From Aricia agestis (Eukaryota > Arthropoda > Insecta > Lepidoptera > Lycaenidae), in assembly GCF_905147365.1 (NCBI RefSeq), contig NC_056408.1, positions 11,656,001 through 11,720,000 on the forward strand: a stretch of DNA of 64,000 bases, read 5' to 3'. The position numbers and the translations under genes were made by a program. This document shows positions 43,371-54,352 of the stretch, piece by piece (position 1 is the first letter of the stretch; each line of letters begins with the position of its first letter). The notes below the pieces were generated by a model. The model was not told where the DNA came from, ran no database searches, and was given only the letters and a program-made list of their open reading frames with translations.

Positions 43371-43613
43371 CAGTGTTTCGCAAAGGTTATACCGTGGTCA
43401 GTAGTTGATGTGCCGCGGAAAAGGTCATCGTAATTATTTCTAATATATCTTTAAGAGAACCAAAGACCTGAGATGTTCCCTACATCTCAGGATGATCGAC
43501 TGAGGGATGGGAACTCAGAACACCCTGCACACGCTGATTAATTTGGGGTGTACCTTAAAAAAATTTACTTTCATAGATGTGCCTTGAACACAAAAAGTTT
43601 GCGGAACACTGCA
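43371..43613. mobile_element. hAT-like MITE (CAGTGTTTCGCAAA)
   Basis: GCAGTGTTTCGCAAAGG at the left, with GTTTGCGGAACACTGC at the right as its imperfect complement. Terminal CAGTGTTYC is typical of hAT transposons. An internal palindrome, GACCTGAGATGTTCCCTACA followed by TCTCAGG, is present. No 8-bp target duplication could be matched. Confidence 0.65.
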
Positions 43614-45545
43614 CTGCGGAACTTAGCACGAATTAGGTTTTCACAATCACAAAGGTACTTGACAAAACAAACTGTAATATGTCCGAAGTATTCCGACATA
43701 TTAAGGCGATTCATCGAAGGCTCGTAATGAAACTATACAAAAGGTCTATTGTAAATAAAGAATAATGAACCGGGCGACTCGGTGAGGCTCAGCAAACAGA
43801 GACTTTGACCGTATCTTCATTACAACAGAATAAGGGAAAGTCCCCGTTCGGTGACCATTCGATGACTCTACCCACGTCCGTTGTATTAATTTTGGGTTTA
43901 TTGAATAAAACGTGACTAACATAACCGATTCCTTGATATGGAGCGTAAGAAGTTGAAATTACTTTTGCCGGAGCTCGCCACTTACGAGAGAAATTCAATC
44001 GAGAACAAAAAATGTTTAGTGAATTGACTTATAATTCTATGAATTCCGATTTATGCCTCTTACAATTTAATGGACATTTCGTTCACAAGGAAAACGAGAT
44101 ATAATTTGATGCTCTTAACTTCAATATGGAACAAGAATGGGATAGCTCCTTATCATATCTCATTATTTACGTTTTGTCAAAATTCCGGAACGCTTTCACT
44201 AATGGATGCTTAAAGTCAAGATCATCATTGTCAGTTATCCCAAAAATCTTGTACAGAAACATTTCCTTAGCAAATTATTTATATTCAATGTGTCAGAGAA
44301 TTTAACAGCCATTATACCCTAATATCAATCCCGATATCGTTTCAAAAGGCATACGTCTTTTAGCGTCCTTTACTTGGAGATATATGAGTGTAATTTCTCA
44401 GAAGCATTCTAGTCTCTGGCGTTCTTTGGTCATGGTTTTTATACCTCGTACTCGAAAAATATGTTTCAATAGGATATTATTTACAGACATTGACGGATTG
44501 AACGAAATGCCAGCGATGTTTTATAAATAAAAGATGAGTTTTGTTCAGTCAGCTGTGGCAGGAACTTTTGTTGTGTACAATAACAGCTTGCTGCAACGCG
44601 GTTTTTCATTGTATATTCTTTACGAGCTGTGTAGGTTTCATATTTTATTTTTGATATATTCAATCAAAAATCCATATTATTTTTGAAGATACATAACAAC
44701 TTCACGATATGGCAAAAAGTAACTCTTAACATAATATTTTCTTCCATTGTACGCATTACAGCGCAATAATAAATTATTAAACCATATTATCTGTATCTGC
44801 GGGTAAAATAACCTGCCAAAGGCCACTAGTAGCTACAGTATACTGTGTAAGTTACTATGACTTCCTGACCTATTCTTACATTTCAAGGACCATCCAAATC
44901 TATAATAATAAAGGCTAGAGAGTTTTCTTCTAAAGAACCAACCTTAGCCACTGTTGTAGGTGTCTTCTACATGCTTGTTCCTATTATCATCAAGTTATAT
45001 TCAGTGCTAAGGGCTAAAAACCGTTGCTATGGGACCTTGTCCTTGTCGGTTTACATTTATTGGAAAACTTTTCAAAAGTTGTAAAAAATAATAAGACTTC
45101 GGCTTTCAGACGTCTAGTTTTATTTTTGTTGTACGTGCTACAAACTTTTTTAGTGCTTTATAATACAAGTTGTCTAAAATTAAGTCCTCTATATTCGTCG
45201 CAAAATAGCCGGTATCCTTAAAATTCCAACAGCTAAAGCACATACGACATTTTCGGAATTTGGTCGACCTAATTCAGAGAAGATAATTGGTCGATACGTC
45301 TGGGACACTACAGTGACGTAGTTAATAGTTTGTTGACGTCTGACGATGTTTTACAGTCTAATATGTTATTATCAAGTTTTCTATTCTTAGAGAAATTTTG
45401 TTAATTTGTAATTAAATTCAATAATTGTAGGCTACTTGACCTACTTTTTTCATTCATGCTAATCGATTCTTCATCATTCAATCTCAAACAAATATTTTAA
45501 TATTTCAAACAATAGAAACAACAAAGTGACAATTTTGACAAATAT
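43614..45545. other. unrecognised, mainly single-copy DNA
   Basis: About 1.9 kb without repeat ends. A 69-residue minus-strand frame at 43789-43998 (MNFSRKWRAPAKVISTSYAP...) shows no domain; I do not call it. Nothing else is supported. Confidence 0.35.
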
Positions 45546-45547
45546 AA

Positions 45548-47363
45548 GTATCTGCGAAATCATTGTAATCGTCTATGTAGAGATGCTAAGAGACGGCACA
45601 TTATTATACACTCCTCTATTGAAAAAGCAACCCTTCACAACTATGGAAGTTTCTTTTCTACGCTAGGAATTGGCAAGTCATCTGCCAGCATCAATAACTC
45701 AGTCAACTTAAATAAACTTAACACTTACTCATTTCTCTGCCCCAACAGTAATTGTCGACCGGTATACTAAAACACATACAATATCCCATCTCCGCTCTCT
45801 TTCCCTCCCCTTCTGTGCTCCATTCTCATTTCAACTTGTCTCTGATGAAGAAATTTATAGATATATTATCATAGCTATAACTTCTAATGCAGCAGGCGAT
45901 GACAACCTAAGCCCTCGTATGATATCCCTTACCCGTCCTAAACTCTTGCCAATTTTCACTCACATTTTTACTATTCCTTGACAACGAGTTTTTTCCCTTC
46001 TGCATGGAAACGTGCTAATATCATTCCACTTCCCAAAACCCCTAACCCCTCATCCGTGTCTGAATTTAGGCCAATTTCCATATTACCTTACCTCTCCAAA
46101 GTCCTGGAACACATTGTTCACAAACAGCTTTCCCAATATCTATCCTCCAACAGTTTGCTCTCTCCCTTCCAGTCCGGCTTCCGTTTTGGTCACAGTACTG
46201 TCACAGCACTGCTAAAAGTCACAGCCTCATCTCCGACTAGCCTTGGAGAATAAATGTGTTTCGATCCTGGTCTTGCTTGATTTTAGCAGTGGTTTCAACT
46301 CTGTAGACTTTGACATTATCCTTTCCATCCTCCGCTCCCTAAACATATCTCCCTCAGTGGTAGACTAGTTTGACAAATATTTTCGGGGACGCTCGCAACG
46401 TGTCCGCTCTGATGAGGCCACCTCAGATTGGTGTGATATCGAAGCGAGTGTACCCCAAGGTGGCGTACTCTCTCCTCTCCTGTTTTCTATTTTTATTAAT
46501 ATGATAGTCTCACTAATATTTTATGCAGACGATCTCCAAATTTATCGTCACTGTAATCTAGACGACATTGATTCCGCAGTTGCTTCAATCAACTCTGATT
46601 TACAGCGCATAGCCGACTGGGCTAGATCCTATGGTCTGTTGGTCAACCCAAAAAAGTCACAGGCCATTATAATAGGAAGCCGATATATGACCAAGCGATT
46701 ACGTCATGTGTCGAATATCGTATATGACGGTATCATTCTTGAGTATACAGAAACGGCAAGAAATTTAGGTTTATTTTGGACAGCAACCTTTGTTGGAAGC
46801 CTCAGGTTAATGAAGTTAGCAGAAAAGTACACCACTCGCTGCACATGATGAGGAACCTCCAAAACGTTTTAGCTACACAAACCAAACTCTCATTTTTCCA
46901 ATCCTTGATTATTCCAATTCCTGCTACTTAGACCTGACCGAAGAGCTTTTAACAAAGTTAGAGCGTTTGCAAAACCTTTGCATATTAAACCTTTATTTTT
47001 GGCTTAAAAAAGTTTGACCACATATCAGCTCATAGGTCAAAACTTAAGTGGCTTCCTATCCGTCTCCGTCGCAATTCCCATATACTTTATCTATTGTATA
47101 ATATCCTGTATAACCCCCTTTCCCCCTCCTACCTTATTGAACGGTTCAATTTTTCCCGACCACACCATACCCCATGCAGGTCCAATATTAGAATGAATCT
47201 TTTACTCCAATCCCATCGTTCCAACTCTTTCTCCTACTCCTTCACAGTTCATGCAGTCAGATTGTGGAACTCGCTTCCCCACACTGTTCGTGATAGCTCT
47301 ACCATCAGTGTGTTCAAGAAACGCTTGAAAGAGCATTATCTTCAAGAATCTCAATCCATGTAA
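45548..47363 (+). pseudogene. LINE ORF2 remnant: reverse transcriptase, decayed
   Basis: The RT domain can be followed through frame changes. At 45978-46253 are SAWKRANIIPLPK and SEFRPISILPYLSKVLEHIV, with SPFQSGFRFGHSTVTALLKV. At 46268-46500 come LDFSSGFNSVDFDIILSILR and VPQGGVLSPLLFSIFIN. At 46522-46533 is the catalytic YADD, in FYADDLQIYRHC, followed by GLLVNPKKSQAIIIGSR. At 47190-47363 is the C-terminal RLWNSLPHTVRDSSTISVFK. Stops and shifts occur near 45965, 46252, 46370, 46848 and 47010, and codons appear to be missing just before YADD. Frame breaks make it inactive. AP-type LINE placement is firm; Jockey versus CR1 is not. Confidence 0.85.
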
Positions 47364-47712
47364 GTAACGTTATTAAATATACGTATAGTATTTATGTATT
47401 ATAGACATATTGTATAGTATTTATTATTATTATTTATAATTGTTAATATTGTACTATTATTTATTTTGGTTAACATAATACTACATGTTTTATTATTATT
47501 ATTATTAGTTTCGTGTACTTATAATATAGATAAGTATAATTTTGTTATTGTGCACGCTCTATCTGATGTCTATATATCACATCTCTCTCCGTGGGGCTGC
47601 TGTAAGAAATTTCTTTAGAAATAAGCAGTTCCTTTGTGTCGTCTTTCTATGTCATTTTTTATGTAAATAGTGTCTTGTATGCAATGAATGTTTGAATAAA
47701 TAAATAAATAGA
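45548..47712 (+). mobile_element. 5'-truncated Jockey/CR1-type LINE
   Basis: Coding remnants from the linker before the RT domain (KRRHIHSSIEKATLHNYGSF) to the C-terminus are followed by a 3' UTR with TAAGAAATTTCTTTAGAAATAAGC and a tail of AATAAATAAATAAATA at 47695-47712. The AP-endonuclease domain is missing. The 2.2-kb length is about half that of a full element. Confidence 0.85.
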
Positions 47713-49247
47713 AACTCATAAAAAATTTGAAGGTTTATGTGCTTAAACGTATGAGTCTCAAAGTGCCAAAAAATTAGAAAACAATTAAATAAGCAATGAA
47801 AAATTATTTGTAATGTTGAAAACTTTTGGAAAAAAGTTATGACCGAAATGGCCATTTCCCAACAAACAGTAAATGGAGACATAATAATATAATATGTAAA
47901 ACTGATGTTTTATTTGAATTATTCAAGAAAATATATTTTACAAAATATCTTTCTAGACTTATTCTTATTATTTGTGTACAGACAAACCTACAAATAACGA
48001 GTACGTTAAAAATAAAAATAATGAATTACTGATGATGACGTCACATCCAAATCGGAAGTACCGCAAAATCGTTTTCGTCAGTACAAATTAAAAAAATATG
48101 AAATCATATTTTAAAATCGACTTTATTTTGAAATACGATTTCCTAGGCCAAAGTTCTACTAGAAATATGCATTAATTGTTCAATGAAATTGAATATAGGT
48201 CAAATAGCCTAATAAAAATGAAACAAACCAACTTAGTACCTATCATTAATATGATAATATAATAATACTCTATACACATAAAGCTACACCATTCATCACA
48301 ATATTTGTTGTTTATTTGAATTAAAAATATTGATTTTTATTTACTAAAAGGGAACATCAAAGAAGCGATGCCGATGTGATGACGCAGTGAGAAAATAATG
48401 ACTTTTTAACGTTGTTAGTGGCGGCCGAAAAGGAAGATCTTCCGACCGAGCGAGATAGCATGCTCGGTCAGGCCGAAGCCCACTGACGTCATTTCAGACG
48501 TTGTATATATCTTGCCGTTCTCCGAAACTTCGATAGCGCGATGCAGGAATGTTAGGCGAATTGTGGGTACCGCTACAACTTAATGAAATATAAAAAGGAA
48601 AATGCCCGATATTACTCGGCTATTTTTGCAGACGAAAAATTGCAGCGTTTCGCTGTCAATAAAACCTTTCAAATATGTAAGGAGAAGAGTTTAAAAACAA
48701 AAATCGTTATGCAGATAATATAATAATAATTATTACAATGCTATTCAATATTATTGCAGTTCCTTGAAATTTATGAAATACTGAGGCTCGGAGTTTATTA
48801 TGAAGAATTGACAACAGCGTTTTCGTAGCACAATATTATATTGAATATCGAATGTTTTCTTTTTGAGCAACTTCCTAAATAGGGAGAGGGTCTATGTATT
48901 CGGGCTGTGTAAATAATTATGTAGTTGCCTTTAAATCATGTTAATGACTGGCTAACTGTTAATTATTGACCCTGATCAGTGATCACTGATCACCATATTA
49001 TAGCTTTCAGCTCAATCTATTAAAAATAAATATTTTAATAGTGAAATAACTTTATATAATAATATGGTCGCTGTTAAGTATTTGTGTATTCACCTACAAA
49101 CACTTTTTGGATCGAGTTATTAATGCAGTATTTTCTAAATTATCATTTAAAGAACATGACTAAATTCATAACTCAATACGTATTTTTTTCCTAGGATGAT
49201 ACACAAAATATGCTTAACAGCGTCCGTATATCTTTACATACCCTCCG
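47713..49247. other. unrecognised AT-rich DNA
   Basis: No repeat family recognised in 1.5 kb. GACCGAGCGAGATAGCATGC and its neighbour GCTCGGTC at 48444-48469 form an 8-bp hairpin in a local GC patch; CTGATCAGTGATCACTGATCAC at 48972 is a short palindrome run. Confidence 0.35.
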
Positions 49248-49256
49248 TTTACATAA

Positions 49257-49616
49257 CGCCTCCGTGGTCTAGTGGTACAGAGCGCGGCTCTTCACTCCGA
49301 GGTCGTGGGTTCGATTCCCGCGTTGGAAACATGTTATTTCCAAGTTTGGTTAGGACAATGCAGGCTGATCACCTGATTGTCTGACAAGTAAGATGATCCA
49401 TGCGTCGGATGGGCATGTAAATAGTCGGTCCTGCGCCTGATCTCTCGCCGGTCGTGTCGGTCTGCCGTCCCACTGGGTTATGAGAGTAAATGAATAGAGA
49501 GTACTCTTGTGTACTGCGCACACACTTGGGCACTATAAAATTACTCCTGCGGAGCTGGCCTGGTTTCAATGAAACCGGCCACCGTCACCGAAACCGGTGT
49601 GGGAGCTATTATTATC
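49257..49616 (+). mobile_element. tRNA-derived SINE, full length with 9-bp TSD
   Basis: TTTACATAA at 49248-49256 is repeated at 49617-49625. The head CGCCTCCGTGGTCTAGTGG carries box A (TGGTCTAGTGG), and GTGGGTTCGATTCCCGCG carries box B, both intact, so Pol III could start here. The body CAGGCTGATCACCTGATTGTC leads to a 3' end AGCTATTATTATC. It is the best-preserved copy of this SINE; others are at 12689-13050 (minus) and 14595-14838. Confidence 0.9.
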
Positions 49617-49894
49617 TTTACATAATATATCAAATAATAAAAGTTACGGTTCCCTCAATTTTAACATGCTCTAATGCTAACGTGTGTCTGGGTCATTTTT
49701 AAACCCCTGGAGTGAAATTAAAAATCTCTTACAATCATAACGAAAACGCTTCTTGTATGTTTTCCCGGTACAGAATTTTTATTACTCCTTTTCCGCTGTA
49801 ATCTGTTTTCCTCTATTTTGTTTGACCTTGTATTGTTTTGCGAAATATTCGTCCTCGTATAAATTCTACGTCTAAAACTGGTATTTAAAAATAC

Positions 49895-50455
49895 TAGAGA
49901 TTGGCCAATGGTTGAAATTCGACCTCAGTTTCAACGATATTAAGACTACTACCTATATTTTGTAAAAAAGTCTTGACTATATCATATTTTTTTCTCTGGG
50001 GCTCAGCTGATCTCAGACTGGCCGGGCAGAATTCTGCTGCATTCAGTTTCATACAAAAGTCCTGTTTAATTCACTCGAGCGTAATTTTGTGAGTCATGAT
50101 TTGTATGAAAAGATATTTCTGCGGCAGAAATTCTGCGACTCACAACTCACAAATTACGCTAGTTTGGCTTCACCCCAGACGTCAACCATAAATAAAAGAG
50201 TATTATTAGTACATGTATAGGCTTGTCACTCAAAAATCTGTCTTCATTCCTAAGTGTGTGTGTTGTAGTGTGTGTAATGTTTTATTTGTTAAAAAAATGT
50301 ATGATAAACGCATAATTTCAAAATAATATTAGCTCGATGCAGTCCTTCACCATAATATAAACTATAACTATGCAAAATTTCATTCATTTACGTTTCCCCA
50401 TTTTTCGTCAAAAGAGATACAAAGTTTTTCTCTCGCGTATTAATATATAGAATTT
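49895..50455 (+). repeat. GAGATCGCCCAATGG repeat with a MITE inside
   Basis: TAGAGATTGGCCAATGGTTG at the start, CAACCATAAATAAAAGAGTA after the insert, GTGTGTTGTAGTGTGTGTAA, GATAAACGCATAATTTCAAA and TCGCGTATTAATATATAG at the end. The MITE at 50022-50176 separates the two halves relative to the copy at 14153. Confidence 0.75.
50022..50176 (-). mobile_element. truncated MITE (GGCGAAGCCAAACGAGCGT family), nested
   Basis: GAATTCTGCTGCATTCAGTT, CGAGCGTAATTTTGTGAGTC and GACTCACAAATTACGCTAG then TTTGGCTTCACCCC match 19192-19386 on the opposite strand. About 40 bp of one terminus is missing, so no target duplication remains. Confidence 0.7.
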
Positions 50456-50614
50456 GTGACGTGCATAGATTTTTTTTGAAATAGTTACTCATCATTGTAT
50501 TGTTTTTTATTCCTAAAAAAATAATTAAGTAATAAGTAAAAATGTAGTGAAGATAGTGTGATTAGATAGTATGTCATGAGTGTTCAAACAGTAATGTTAT
50601 AACTTATAACATAA

Positions 50615-50906
50615 CTAGATGTCCCGCGCGGCTTCGCCCGCGTAAATTAGAAATTTTACAGAATCCGTAGGTACATTTTCCCATAAAAAATATTTCCCCC
50701 GTTTTTCCCACATTTTCCTGAGTTTCTTCTGTCGTATTAGTCTTAGAGTAATAATATAATATAACCTTCTCGATAAATGATGAGTCTTACTCGATAAATG
50801 ATCTATCTAACACTGAGATAAGTTTTTAAATCGGACCTGTAGTTTCTGAGATTGACGCGTTCAAGCAAACATACTCTTCAGGTTTATAATATTAGGTAGA
50901 TATAGA
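50615..50906 (-). mobile_element. Helitron (CGCGGCTTCGCCCGCG end)
   Basis: On the plus strand A|CTAG ATGTCCCGCGCGGCTTCG ... TATAATATTAGGTAGATATA GA|T, that is 5' TC and 3' CTAG on the minus strand with A and T flanks. Body text (ACATTTTCCTGAG, CTAACACTGAGATAAG, TTTAAATCGGACCTGTAG) matches 51761-52154 and 63640-64000. An internal piece, ACTCGATAAATGATG, is repeated. Confidence 0.8.
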
Positions 50907-50924
50907 TTTTTTTTAATTATCGCT

Positions 50925-51425
50925 TGACAAACTCGAGTCTCGATCTAAAAGACTATGAAATGGTATAATATGGTAGTGATGATGATGATGATGATGATGA
51001 AGAATGTAATTTGCATAGTAGCATATGCTTTCTGTTCTTAAAACAACGCCGAAACTCCCAAACTTGTATCTATAAAGAATCAGGAATTCCCTCAGCACCT
51101 TCCGAACCACGGTATACCAGGTATATCTCGGTGCAAAATCTTACTTGTTGGTAGCATATGCTTAGAATACTTCTCACGAAACCGAAGTCACCATATGTTT
51201 CCCTATAAGTTTTGAGGAGTTCCCTCGATTACTTATGGATCCTTCATCAGATCACCACTTTTCTGAATATAATACCAAATTGGGATGATACCCTATATAC
51301 CAAAAGAAAAATTTTGAAAATCGGTTAACAAACGGCGGAGTAATCGTTGAATATAAGAAAACGAACATAACACCTCCCCCATTTTGAAAGTCGGTTAAAA
51401 TTGTAGCCTATGTGTTATTTATTTA
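50925..51425. repeat. AAGTCGGTTAAA composite repeat
   Basis: GATTATCGCTTGACAAACTC to (GAT)n at 50977-51000 and GCATAGTAGCATATGC, then TTCCCTCGATTACTTATGGATCC, CAAATTGGGATGATACCC, TTTTGAAAATCGGTTAACAAAC and the end CCCATTTTGAAAGTCGGTTAAA. Shared blocks with 22345-23225 show one family. The poly-His frame at 50913-51110 is the (GAT)n read on the minus strand. Confidence 0.6.
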
Positions 51426-51429
51426 ATAT

Positions 51430-51755
51430 TTTAATCAGCACATGAATTGAATAACAAAATTTTTTTCAAATTAATCGTAGCACCATCTGTCAGGACAAAC
51501 TAAAATTGAAATAGAATAATATTGAATGCGATGATAGCGCCGTCCGCCGGATCTAATGTAAAACATTCCAAAATCAACAACTCCTTATAAATAAGAAATT
51601 AATTGAAAAAACATTTTCCAGTAGACCAAACTGTAAATCTAAACCATTCTCGAATCTCCACGAACACACACAAAAAATTTCATCAAAATTGGTCCAGTCG
51701 TTTAGGAGGAGTTCAGTCACATACACACGCACACAAGAAATATATATATTAAGAT
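51430..51755 (-). repeat. dispersed repeat, Helitron-like end
   Basis: GCGATGATAGCGCCGTCCGCCGG, TTCATCAAAATTGGTCCAGTCG and TTAGGAGGAGTTCAGTCACA are phrases frequent near lepidopteran Helitron and SINE ends. CTCGT-type termini are not clear. It ends with ACACACGCACACAAGAAATA and a short TA tract. Confidence 0.45.
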
Positions 51756-51760
51756 AACTA

Positions 51761-52154
51761 TCTATACTTTAATATTATAATTCTGCAGAGTTTGTTAGTT
51801 TGTTTGTTTGAACGCGCTAAGCTCAGGAACTACTGGTCCGATTTGAAAAATTCTTTCAGTGTTAGATAGCCCATTTATCGAGAAAGGCTATAGGCTATAT
51901 TTTATCACGCTAAGACTAATAGTAACGAATGAATAGAGGAAAATGTAGAAAAAACGGGGTAAAATTATTTGAAAGGGCTTATTTGAACGCGCTAATCTCA
52001 AGAACTACAGGTCCGATTTGAAAAATTCTTTCAGTGTTAGATAGCCCATTGATCGAGGAAGGTTATAGGTTATATTTTATTACGCTAAGACTAATATAAG
52101 CGAAGAAATAGAGGAAAGTGTGGAAAAACGAACGAAGTCGCGGGCAACAGCTAG
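51761..52154 (+). mobile_element. Helitron with 175-bp internal tandem repeat
   Basis: A|TCTATACTTTAATATTATAA at the start and GAACGAAGTCGCGGGCAACAG CTAG|T at the end. Inside, GAACGCGCTAAGCTCAGGAA (51810) and GAACGCGCTAATCTCAAGAA (51985) start two units that run through CAGTGTTAGATAGCCCATT and GAGGAAA.TGT.GAAAAA. There is no coding frame. Confidence 0.9.
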
Positions 52155-52464
52155 TTATGTTATTAGTTATAACTATATATTAATTATTTTTCTATGCTAT
52201 AATATATTTTTTGTATCAACGCGCAACATAACCTAAAACAAAACTGAATTAATATCTTTAATACCTGTCCATAAAACTTTGTGTGCTCAAAATTGTTTTA
52301 AGTTTTGTACTGTGAAAAGGTGAGCGCGGCTTTGTAAGGACGTGTGTATACTCTGTAAAATGATGATATTAAAAGTAAGCAAACAAAAACTTGAGCGTGC
52401 GTCATGAAATTCGTGCGTACAATTTTTGAAACAAGTAAAATGAGCCTTTTGCCAATAAGTTGGG
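52155..52464. other. unrecognised AT-rich DNA
   Basis: No supported feature. Confidence 0.35.
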
Positions 52465-52468
52465 TTAA

Positions 52469-52809
52469 TAGGAGACATAACAGATAAAAAATGGCCAGAT
52501 TTTCCGCTGTGTTGAAACATCCAGAAAACAAACTTGGCTAGATTATCAAAAAAAAAAACATAAGAGCACAACTTAAGCCTTGCTTTAATTTTTAATGAAA
52601 AAAGTACTTAAATCGGTTAAGTTTTGGAGCAGAAATCAGCGGACAACGAATCGTTGATTTTCTGTTCTTTTATTAGATCACTATCTGCTGCAGTTGTCTC
52701 TACTCTCTATCGTGCTCTGCGGGGGAAGGCTTGAGGTTAGGTAGACATCAATAGATTTTATAAATACTTACTGCAGGTTTTTTATTTCTCTAGACCTTGG
52801 TGTATCCTC
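52469..52809. mobile_element. TTAA-flanked MITE, internally deleted copy
   Basis: TTAA at 52465-52468 and at 52810-52813. The right end, CTTGGTGTATCCTC, and the body AAAATGGCCAGATTTTCCGC and ACAACGAATCGTTGATTTTC match the sister at 53806-54280. The left 130 bp of that sister is missing, so the left TTAA could be chance. Confidence 0.65.
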
Positions 52810-52813
52810 TTAA

Positions 52814-53600
52814 AGAATAACATTTTTACACAACAAAAAATAAGGGCATGAAAAAATATCACATAATAATATACGAAAATTTACAGTAAACTTGCGAACT
52901 ACTTCAGATGAAAGTTTAACGAAGAAATAAGAAGAAATAAGCAGTTAAGCTAAAAAGTAATACTGAAAGTAACATTCGTCATCCTCCAATATCATATTAT
53001 GCGATGCATAGACAAGCAGTACAAGCACAATCTGTGTGTTCCGTCCTTACCAACTCTTGTAATATAAATGTAAATTCCCTTAAGCAAAGTGTTGATGTGT
53101 CGGATCGGGACCAACTTCTCCTATAACACCAAAGTTAACAATGTCAAGTCGACTGTGCTCCTTGCGCTTGTAAATTGCATAAGTATTAAGTAGAAAGGTT
53201 AGAGAAATGGACGTCCATAGTAATGAATTTGGTTTATTAAAAAGTTGATTTAGACATTTTGCTTGATGTATTAAAAATTTAAAACGTACGTTCTCGGGGT
53301 CAAGTATTTTCGTATAAATTTGATTTTACTGAGTGTAAATAGGTATTTTGAGTTTTAGATTAGTAGATTACGAGTGCGTCAACTCTTGATAGCTTACTAT
53401 TATTATTTCTTATAATAGTGTTACGGTATCTAGCGACAAACCAGCGAAACTTACCGATGGAACACAGGCAACATAAATCCCCTACTCAATACTAGACGAA
53501 GTACATACTCGAACCTACTAGTTGTCCAACAGTTGTTTACGTGTTTACCTGTTTATTTGTTTACTTGTTTACGTGTTTTTGTGTACATTCGGGAAGAAAT
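52814..53600. other. unrecognised DNA
   Basis: TTTACGTGTTTACCTGTTTATTTGTTTACTTG at 53535-53572 is a short degenerate tandem repeat. Nothing else is supported. Confidence 0.35.
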
Positions 53601-53605
53601 GTTCT

Positions 53606-54352
53606 CGAACGTGGGAGAGCCATGCTTCGGCACGAATGGGCCGGCTCGACCGGAGAAATACCACGTTCTCACAGAAAACCGGCGTGAAACAGCGCTTGCG
53701 CTGTGTTTCGCCGAGTGAGTGAGTTTACCGGAGGCCCTTCCCTTCCCTACCCTCCCCTATTCCCTTCCCTTCCCTACCCTCCCCTATTATCCTATTCCCT
53801 CTTAAGAGGATTCCACACCGCCATTTTTTCCATACAAACGTTGTCCCCTGTTTCCTCCCTGGATAATGCTAGTAGAGTTATAATTTTTTTCCTGAATATC
53901 TACGGCCACTAATACAATGTCCCTATGTTTTCTTTTTTTTTCATAATTTAATTATTAAATAAGATATGAACGTTCAAAAACCCAAAAAAAATGGCCAGAT
54001 TTTCCACTGTGTTCAAACGTCCAGAAAACAGATTTGGATAGATTATACAATAAAAGCAAAACATAGGAACACAGCTCAAGCCTTTTTTTAATCTTTAATG
54101 AAAAAAGTACTTAAATCGGTTAAGTTTTGGAGAAGGAATCAGGGGACAACGAATCGTTGATTTTCTGGATTTTCTGCAGTTGTCTCTATCGCTTTCTGCG
54201 GTATAGGCTTGAGGTAAGGGAGACAGCTATAGATATTACACGTACTTTTTTTTCATTTCTCTAGCCGCTGTTGTATCCTCTTAAAAGGCCGGCAACGCAC
54301 CTCCAGCTCTTCTGATGCTGCGAGTGTCCATGAGCGATGGAAGTTGCTTTCC
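53606..54352 (+). mobile_element. SINE-like repeat split by a TTAA element
   Basis: Head to microsatellite at 53606-53801 and the rest, AAGGCCGGCAACGCACCTCC to GGAAGTTGCTTTCCA, at 54285-54352. Joining across one TTAA gives the sequence present in unbroken copies such as 40833-41155. The A-tail is lost where the LTR-like sequence begins. Confidence 0.9.
53806..54280. mobile_element. 475-bp TTAA-flanked MITE (GAGGATTCCACACCG)
   Basis: TTAA at 53802-53805 and 54281-54284. The ends are GAGGAT and ATCCTC, a 6-bp perfect inverted repeat; beyond that the ends differ (TCCACACCGCCA against GTTGT). The body has TTTTTTTCATAATTTAATTA, AAAAATGGCCAGATTTTCC and GTTAAGTTTTGGAGAAGG. There is no frame longer than a few dozen residues. 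TTAA choice suggests piggyBac-type mobilisation, though piggyBac ends normally begin CCC. Confidence 0.9.

Noticed and set aside
43371..43613. 8-bp target duplication of a hAT element
   Set aside because: The flanks ACTCTAAG and CACTGCGG do not match, so only the terminal resemblance is reported.
49257..49330. tRNA gene with intact A and B boxes
   Set aside because: Two sister copies share 200-300 bp of downstream sequence and the whole is flanked by a 9-bp duplication, so it is a retroposed SINE.
50913..51110. 65-residue poly-His protein
   Set aside because: The His run is a (GAT)n microsatellite read in reverse inside a dispersed repeat.
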